A stretch of 11,768 nucleotides of DNA from an uncultured Clostridia bacterium (lineage in GTDB: Bacteria > Bacillota > Clostridia > Christensenellales > Aristaeellaceae), in the NCBI GenBank assembly GCA_934647305.1, contig CAKUFI010000081.1:1-11768 (forward strand), written 5' to 3'. Below the pieces are notes generated by a model. That model saw only the letters and a program-made list of their open reading frames with translations, made no database searches and was not told where the DNA came from. Every line of letters begins with the position of its first letter. Within the stretch, counting starts at the first letter, position 1. This document shows, in pieces, positions 7,237-11,768 of the stretch. The position numbers were made by a program, and so were the translations under genes.

Positions 7237-7280
7237 GGAGTCTGTCGTCCGGCGGCAGGCTCCTTCCGTCACAAAGGAGG
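7237..7280 (+). promoter_or_regulatory. Leader with two mutually exclusive hairpins controlling the ribosome binding site (candidate)
   Basis: Positions 7237-7247 pair with 7253-7263 over 11 bp (two G-U pairs) around a TCCGG loop. The end of the right arm, CTCCTT (7260-7265), is also perfectly complementary to AAGGAG (7274-7279), the core of the ribosome binding site AAAGGAGG. If the first hairpin forms, the ribosome site is free; if it is opened, CTCCTT can cover it. The first hairpin might also act as a weak terminator for the transporter operon, but no T-tract follows. No known riboswitch class is recognised. Confidence 0.45.
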
Positions 7281-7289
7281 ACAACGTCT

Positions 7290-8543
7290 ATGGATGGAAG
7301 AATGCATCAGCGAACCGCGGCCTGGGCCTGCCGGCACGTGCAGGATCCGGTGTGGGAGAAGTACATCGAGCAGGTCAGCGAGGCCGGCACCTACCCGGAT
7401 GCGTATGTGTTCGGCGAGGCCGCGCCCGACAAGACCGGATGGGATCGCTGGTGGCGCGAGCTGACCCTGATCGAGCACGAGGGACGCGTGACCACCATTC
7501 ACCGGGTGTACGATACCCTGCGCCTGCGCGAGACCTATCCCCAGGTTGTCCGCATGCTGGTGGATCTGTCCCTGAAGGCCTTCCGGGAGGGCAATGAGGA
7601 GCTGGCCGTCAAGGCGGGCGGCGTGCTGACCCACCTGGTGGGCGACACCATCCAGCCCGCGCATACCACAGACAACCGGCTGGTGACCTGGATGTGGCCT
7701 CAGGCGAGGTATAACACCCGCTTCATGACCCATCCCTTCATGGAGCTGACGCTGTGCGAAATAGATCCTGACGTCGCCTATGATCCCGTGACCCTGGGCA
7801 TGAACCGGGAGAGCTTCATCTGGCGGCTGTGCGAGCGGCTCGAAAAGGGCAAGATGGATCAGATCGGCGAAATCCCGATTCTGATGAATGCAAACCTCGC
7901 CCACGATACCGCCGCGGCCACCGCGTCCGCCGAACGCACCGCGCTGGTCGCGGCGCAGATCGACGCGGACATTTTCCAGACGCTGTCCGTGCTCTCTGGC
8001 CGCATTCCGGGCCGGGCGGAGGAGCGCGTGGACATGACGGAGCTGATCTGGACGGACTGCGACGTGGATAACATGTTCAACTATATGCCCATGGTCAACA
8101 TGATGCCCAGCGCCTCCTTCGAGCACGGTACGCTGCTGGACGTCGGCGAAGGCCCCACGAAGGGCCTCAGCATCCTGCCCATGATGGCGCAGAGCTACAT
8201 GGAGGTTCGCAAGGCGGATGTAACCTACAGCGTTCAGGATTGCGGCTATGCGTACTTTATCTGCCGCCTGGGCGTGCAGCGGTTTGCGGCGAAGGAGGAC
8301 GTGCCCTATACCGCCCGCACGAATGAGACCAGCGTGCGCTTTGAAATCCGCCTGGACGGAAAGACCGTCTACACCAGCCCGGCGCTGACCGACCGCGACC
8401 CGGCGGTTCCGGTCTGCGTCCCGCTGGAAAACGCGCAGCGCCTGACCGTCTACGTGCGCGATACCCGGGAGCCGAACGCCCTGACGCGGTTCGTCTACCC
8501 GGTCATCGCGGCGCCGGAGCTGACCGCCGCTCCCAAGGCCTGA
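7290..8543 (+). CDS. Zinc-dependent phospholipase C/P1-nuclease-like hydrolase fused to an NPCBM-like carbohydrate-binding module
   Basis: The protein has 417 residues. The N-terminal half resembles the zinc-dependent phospholipase C/P1 nuclease fold. THLVGDTIQPAH gives H115, D119 and H125 with the H-x3-D-x5-H spacing of these enzymes, and THPFMEL gives the later H148-x3-E152 pair. H16, D37 and H71 are candidates for remaining ligands. Such enzymes hydrolyse phosphodiesters or phosphomonoesters at a zinc cluster. Residues about 275-410 look like an NPCBM module: KGLSIL, a beta-rich LGVQRF segment, VRFEIRLDGKTVYTSPAL, then LENAQRLTVYVRD. No signal peptide or membrane segment is visible, so the protein appears cytoplasmic unless exported another way. 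The start follows AAAGGAGG (7273-7280) by 9 nt. It lies directly downstream of the sugar transporter with its own promoter. The substrate is unknown; a phosphate-bearing glycan or glycolipid headgroup is an inference. Domain assignments are by motif, not by search. Confidence 0.72.
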   Translation: MDGRMHQRTAAWACRHVQDPVWEKYIEQVSEAGTYPDAYVFGEAAPDKTGWDRWWRELTLIEHEGRVTTIHRVYDTLRLRETYPQVVRMLVDLSLKAFREGNEELAVKAGGVLTHLVGDTIQPAHTTDNRLVTWMWPQARYNTRFMTHPFMELTLCEIDPDVAYDPVTLGMNRESFIWRLCERLEKGKMDQIGEIPILMNANLAHDTAAATASAERTALVAAQIDADIFQTLSVLSGRIPGRAEERVDMTELIWTDCDVDNMFNYMPMVNMMPSASFEHGTLLDVGEGPTKGLSILPMMAQSYMEVRKADVTYSVQDCGYAYFICRLGVQRFAAKEDVPYTARTNETSVRFEIRLDGKTVYTSPALTDRDPAVPVCVPLENAQRLTVYVRDTREPNALTRFVYPVIAAPELTAAPKA

Positions 8544-8555
8544 TTTTCTCCTGAG

Positions 8556-8592
8556 GAAGCCCGCGTGCGATTTCGCGCCGGGCTTCGTTTTT
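8556..8592 (+). terminator. Rho-independent terminator after the hydrolase gene
   Basis: GAAGCCCG (8556-8563) pairs perfectly with CGGGCTTC (8579-8586) around a 15-nt loop that can fold further. A GTTTTTG run follows (T5 at 8588-8592). It lies 12 nt after the stop codon and separates the hydrolase from the second two-component operon. Confidence 0.85.
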
Positions 8593-8637
8593 GCATTGCG
8601 GACTGTGCGCAAAGGGACTTCTCGTGCAGTTTGCGAC

Positions 8638-8683
8638 CTTTTTCCCGGAAGGGCTTGAAAAAGCGCACAATTCTTGCTATGCT
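8638..8683 (+). promoter_or_regulatory. Promoter of the second two-component operon with overlapping inverted repeat
   Basis: TTGAAA (8655-8660) and TATGCT (8678-8683) are 17 bp apart, and TGC before the -10 makes it extended. The predicted start is near 8690. A perfect inverted repeat, CTTTTTC (8638-8644) and GAAAAAG (8657-8663), overlaps the -35 box, with CCC-GGAA-GGG nested inside (8644-8653). A second, wider 7-bp inverted repeat, TGTGCGC (8604-8610) and GCGCACA (8663-8669), ends in the promoter spacer. Either could be an operator. Confidence 0.58.
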
Positions 8684-8718
8684 ATCCTTGGGCGATTCGC
8701 AGAAGGGAGGCGCGTGGC

Positions 8719-9891
8719 TTGTATCGAGTGGTGATCGTGGACGACGAGGGCATGCCGCGGCGGATACTGGCGCGGGAAATCGAAAGCAAGACGCCTGATT
8801 TCGCGCTGGCCGGCGTGTTCAAGACCGGCGATCAGGCATGGGCCTTTCTGGAGAAGGAAGAGGTGGACATACTCGTCACGGACATCAAGATGCCCGGCAT
8901 GTCCGGCCTGGAGCTGGCGCGGCGCGTGGCGGCGCGCTGGCCGGACACCGTGACCGGCATTATCACCGGGTATTCGGAGTTCGAGTACGCGCGGCAGGCC
9001 ATCGGGCTGGGGGTCAGCAGTTTTCTGCTCAAGCCGCTGAACCTGAAGGAGTTTGCGGACGCGCTTTCGCACATGGGCAGGCAGCGCAGCGAGCGTTTGC
9101 AGCGGAGGATGCTTCAGGCGCCGGCGGCTCAGGACGTGGTGAACGAGTTTTTGATGGATCTGCAGGAGGGTCTGCTGCGCGGCGAGGAGAGAAGCCGGCG
9201 GTTTCAGGCCTGTCGGTTCGCCTTTTCGGAGGAAAATTGCCGGGGTGAGCTGATCAGCGTGCGCCTGGAGAGCGAGCCTGCGACCGGTTCAGAGCAGGAG
9301 TGCAGCGCGATCAAAAACGTCCTGCGGATGAGCTTCCGGGGATGCTGGTTCTTTGACCTGGGCCGCGAGGGCGGCGAGCTGAAGCTGCTGATGCTGTGCG
9401 CGAGGGGCGAGGACTGGCGGCCGGAGGAGGGCGCGCGGGCGCTTGCGGACAACCTGGGAAGGCAGGCCGAGGTGCGGATCGTGCGGCAGGGCGTAGGGCT
9501 GGACGCGGTTGAGCGACTGCTTGCTTCCTGCGGACGGGCGCGCGAGGCGGGGGAGAGCCAGGATCCGCTGGTGGAGCGGGCGATCGCCTACATCGCCGAG
9601 CACTATCAGGAGGATGTGACCCGCTATGACGTGGCGGCGCACCTGTACCTGAACCCCGGCTATTTTGGGCGGCTGTTCAAGCAGAAGACCGGCGAGACCT
9701 TCGGCGACTATCTGGTGAAGACGCGCATGCAGAAGGCGATCGAGCTGCTGTTTTCGTCCTGCTCCGTGGCGCAGATCAGCGAGATGGTGGGCTATTCCAA
9801 CCCCAGCTCGTTTACCCGGGTGTTCAGGCTGTACACCTCCTACACGCCGACCGAGTATCGCCGCCAGGTGATCCGGAGGGGCGATGAATAG
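8719..9891 (+). CDS. YesN-type response regulator, second copy (TTG start)
   Basis: The protein has 390 residues. The receiver (about 1-120) carries D8, D9 and E10, the phosphoacceptor D55 in TDIKMPGMSG, T83 in IITGYSEFEY and K105 in LLKP. A ~160-residue linker follows, then a C-terminal AraC-type double helix-turn-helix with the signature VGYSNPSSFTRVFRLYTSYTPTEYRR. The start is a TTG at 8719, 8 nt after GAAGGGAGG (8702-8710), giving a product beginning (M)YRVVIVDDE. An in-frame ATG at 8674 lies upstream of the predicted transcription start and would add 15 residues that do not fit the family. The gene ends inside the next, overlapping it by 8 nt. It is clearly diverged from the regulator at 949, especially in the linker, so it is not a recent duplicate. 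It probably controls the locus or itself, but its targets cannot be read from sequence. Confidence 0.92.
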   Translation: MYRVVIVDDEGMPRRILAREIESKTPDFALAGVFKTGDQAWAFLEKEEVDILVTDIKMPGMSGLELARRVAARWPDTVTGIITGYSEFEYARQAIGLGVSSFLLKPLNLKEFADALSHMGRQRSERLQRRMLQAPAAQDVVNEFLMDLQEGLLRGEERSRRFQACRFAFSEENCRGELISVRLESEPATGSEQECSAIKNVLRMSFRGCWFFDLGREGGELKLLMLCARGEDWRPEEGARALADNLGRQAEVRIVRQGVGLDAVERLLASCGRAREAGESQDPLVERAIAYIAEHYQEDVTRYDVAAHLYLNPGYFGRLFKQKTGETFGDYLVKTRMQKAIELLFSSCSVAQISEMVGYSNPSSFTRVFRLYTSYTPTEYRRQVIRRGDE

Positions 9892-11623
9892 GGCGGCGCG
9901 GCGGGACGCGTCTCACCGGACGCTGATGGGCAGCTTTCTGCGCATGGTGCTGCTGTTCGTGCCCATCGTGCTGTGCATCACGATCACCGTCTTTCTCTAC
10001 GCGGAGCGCACCATCGAGGCGGAGTTTTCCAGCATTAACCTGAGCGATGCCCGTGCGGCCGGGAAATCGATGGAGCGGCTCACCCGGAAAATGCGCTTCA
10101 TCACAGCGACGCTGCTGCTGGACGAGAACGCACGCATGTTCTTTACCGGCTCGGAGGTCTTCGCGGGCACGGAAAAGGCGCTCAATGGTCAGATCGCGGC
10201 CTATCTGTACACCTATGAGGGCATCGACAGCGTGTATCTGTACGCGCCGGCGAGCGGACGGGTGCTCAACGGCATGACCTGCTATGAGAGCGTGTCCGCC
10301 CTGACGGACCGGGACTGGCTTATACAGGTGCAGGCTCCGGGCAGCATGCTGATTCAGCCCCGCGTGCGCAGGGAGGGCTATCCCTATGCGCTGACGGCCA
10401 TGCGCCGCCTGTCGGACTATGGCTATGACGGGGTGGCGGTGGTCAACCTGAGCCTGCAGAGCATCGGCGCGGCGCTGGACATTCAGGAGGACGATACGCA
10501 CCTGTTTTACCTGCTGGACGTGGAGGGCCGGGTGCTGTATCGGCGCAACAAGCAGGCGCTGCTGGAGGACGCGGCGCGGTTTGACGACCTTGTGCATTTT
10601 CAGGCGGACCAGAGCGACCGCACGCTGCTCGACCGATCGGGCGACCGCGCGTATGTCTGGAGCCAGGTATACGACGAGACGAGCGGCTTCTACTTCGTGA
10701 AGAAGACCTACCTGGCCGAATATACCGAGCGGGTGAGCATGCTGCGGGCAGTGGTGTTCGCGGTGGCGATGATTCTGCTGGGGCTGTTCGTGTGCGTGGC
10801 GGCCTATCTGACGGTGAGCGCGCTGCGGCCGCTGCGGCACCTGGAGCGCGTGCTCGATCAGGGCGAGACGAGCGCTTCGGAACGCCGGCAGGACGAGTAC
10901 ACGCGCTACCTGACCCGCCGGATTATGGCGCAGATTCAGAGCAATACCCGATTCCGCGAGCTGCTGACCGACCAGCTGATCCTGTTGGAAAAGACGCAGC
11001 TGCGTTCACTGCGCTCGCAGATTAACCCGCACTTCCTGTTCAACACGCTCAACGCCATCAGCATGCAGATTTCTGCCGGCGAGGAGGGGGCGGACCGCGC
11101 GGTCGCCATGATCGGCTGGCTGTCCGAGCTGCTCAGGTATTCCCTGGCCCGGGAGGACGCGGTGCCGCTGTCGACCGAGCTGTTTCAGACGCGCAATTAC
11201 CTGAACCTGCTCCTGGCGCGCTACGATCAGGAGTTCACCGTGTCGCTCGACGCGCAGCCCGGCCTGGACGCCTGCCTGGTGCCCCGGCTGTGCCTGCAGC
11301 CGCTGATCGAAAACGCGGTGTTTCACGGCGTGACCCCTCTGGAGGAACGGCAGGGAGTCATCGGCATCGACATCCGCAGGGAGGAGGACGAGCTGCTCAT
11401 CCGCGTGCGCGACAACGGCGCGGGCATGTCGCCTGAAAACCTCGAAAGGCTGCGCGGTCAGCTGAATCACCTGCCCAGCGAGCTGCCGGAGAGGCATATC
11501 GGCCTGCTCAACGTCGCGATGCGGCTGCACCTGATGTACCCCGCCGCCCCACCCGTGCAGGCGGACAGCGTGCTCGGCGAATACACCTGCTTCACGCTGC
11601 GCATCCCGCTGGGAGGCCGCTGA
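9884..11623 (+). CDS. YesM-type sensor histidine kinase, second copy
   Basis: The protein has 579 residues. Membrane segment 1 is at about 21-39, an extracytoplasmic sensor (probably Cache-like) at about 40-288 and membrane segment 2 at about 289-311. A HAMP-like linker, a helical linker and the phosphorylation motif SQINPHFLFNTLNAIS with H383 follow. The HATPase_c domain has a canonical N box LIENAVFHG (N477) and G1 box DNGAGM (D510), with HIGLLNV at the G2 position where GIGLxNV is usual. The start at 9884 follows CCGGAGGGG and overlaps the regulator stop, so the pair is translationally coupled. It should sense a small ligand outside the cell and phosphorylate the adjacent regulator. Unlike the kinase at 1986, its ATP-binding motifs are complete, so it should be fully active. 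Confidence 0.93.
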   Translation: MNRAARRDASHRTLMGSFLRMVLLFVPIVLCITITVFLYAERTIEAEFSSINLSDARAAGKSMERLTRKMRFITATLLLDENARMFFTGSEVFAGTEKALNGQIAAYLYTYEGIDSVYLYAPASGRVLNGMTCYESVSALTDRDWLIQVQAPGSMLIQPRVRREGYPYALTAMRRLSDYGYDGVAVVNLSLQSIGAALDIQEDDTHLFYLLDVEGRVLYRRNKQALLEDAARFDDLVHFQADQSDRTLLDRSGDRAYVWSQVYDETSGFYFVKKTYLAEYTERVSMLRAVVFAVAMILLGLFVCVAAYLTVSALRPLRHLERVLDQGETSASERRQDEYTRYLTRRIMAQIQSNTRFRELLTDQLILLEKTQLRSLRSQINPHFLFNTLNAISMQISAGEEGADRAVAMIGWLSELLRYSLAREDAVPLSTELFQTRNYLNLLLARYDQEFTVSLDAQPGLDACLVPRLCLQPLIENAVFHGVTPLEERQGVIGIDIRREEDELLIRVRDNGAGMSPENLERLRGQLNHLPSELPERHIGLLNVAMRLHLMYPAAPPVQADSVLGEYTCFTLRIPLGGR

Positions 11624-11702
11624 GGCAGGAGAATCTGCCTGCCCGCGCTTTCTCCCCGGCATTCAGACCGGCAACGAGCCTCCCCATGAGCGGGAGGCTC
11701 GT
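11623..11702 (+). terminator. Hairpins after the last kinase gene, possible terminator
   Basis: A small stem, AGGCAG (11623-11628) with CTGCCT (11635-11640), starts at the stop codon. A stronger perfect 11-bp stem pairs 11674-11684 with 11692-11702 around a 7-nt loop. The second is G+C-rich like a terminator but has no T-tract; the repeat's own hairpin begins 2 nt later. It probably ends or stabilises the transcript. No gene is visible between 11624 and the window end. Confidence 0.45.
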
Positions 11703-11703
11703 G

Positions 11704-11768
11704 CAGCTTGTCAAAAAAGTTTTGACAAGCTGGTGGACGGGGAAGCAAGCTCCCCGGCCAGGTGCCGC
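11704..11768 (-). repeat. Right copy of the ~65-bp inverted repeat, running to the window edge
   Basis: This is the reverse complement of 60-125 with one base missing in the hairpin loop. The long palindrome is 11704-11716 paired with 11720-11732 (13 bp, AAG loop), followed by the second palindrome (CGGGGAA and CTCCCCG arms). The copy is cut by the end of the window, so its outer boundary, and any match to the palindromes at 11-57, cannot be seen. Its position right after the last gene mirrors the left copy just before the first gene. Confidence 0.85.

Noticed and set aside
4252..7284. A 1010-codon open frame on the minus strand opposite the transporter genes
   Set aside because: It is an antisense shadow produced by G+C-rich codon use in the well-supported permease and binding-protein genes. 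Its translation is low-complexity, rich in H, Q, G and V, with no recognisable domain.
7269..8612. A 447-codon minus-strand open frame opposite the hydrolase
   Set aside because: It is a shadow of the + strand gene, with no family motif, and its start lies in the loop-tail region of the terminator.
60..11768. Terminal inverted repeats of a complete insertion sequence or transposon
   Set aside because: No transposase or recombinase is encoded between them, and target duplications cannot be examined because the right copy is cut by the window edge.
1..11768. CRISPR arrays, tRNA or rRNA genes and catabolite-response (cre) sites
   Set aside because: I saw no spaced direct-repeat array, cloverleaf-like gene, rRNA segment or convincing cre-type palindrome in the intergenic regions.

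Overview
The window is 11.8 kb of G+C-rich DNA with eight protein genes, all on the + strand and tightly packed. Strong Shine-Dalgarno sequences (AAAGGAGG, GAGGAGG), a TTG start, YesM/YesN-type two-component systems and an LplABC-type (CUT1) sugar ABC transporter point to a Bacillota/Clostridia-like bacterium. A G+C-rich gut or rumen clostridial lineage would fit, but no taxonomic marker is present, so this is inference.

Layout: (1) 1-193, a run of short palindromes and a ~66-bp repeat, then a promoter. (2) 194-3710, a three-gene operon: histidine phosphatase, YesN-type response regulator, YesM-type sensor kinase, ending at a probable terminator. (3) 3836-7185, a sugar transporter operon with its own promoter: permease, permease, substrate-binding protein. 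(4) 7193-8592, a separately promoted gene whose N-terminal half looks like a zinc-dependent phospholipase C/P1-nuclease-type hydrolase and whose C-terminal part looks like an NPCBM carbohydrate-binding module, followed by a clear rho-independent terminator. (5) 8638-11623, a second YesN/YesM-type pair with its own promoter. (6) 11624-11768, hairpins and an inverted copy of the repeat at the left end.

Working model (inference): the two sensor pairs detect extracellular ligands and control import of an oligosaccharide by the transporter. The hydrolase carries a zinc-ligand pattern and a glycan-binding module but no signal peptide, so it may act on the imported product inside the cell. A metal-dependent phosphodiesterase/phosphatase fold beside a sugar importer suggests a phosphate-substituted glycan or glycolipid headgroup as the substrate.

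The points most worth a second look are the hydrolase-NPCBM fusion, the mutually exclusive hairpins in its leader that could hide its ribosome binding site, and the inverted repeats at both window ends, one of which supplies a consensus -35 box to the first operon. The repeats may bound a mobile segment, or may simply be dispersed repeats at which an assembly contig broke.
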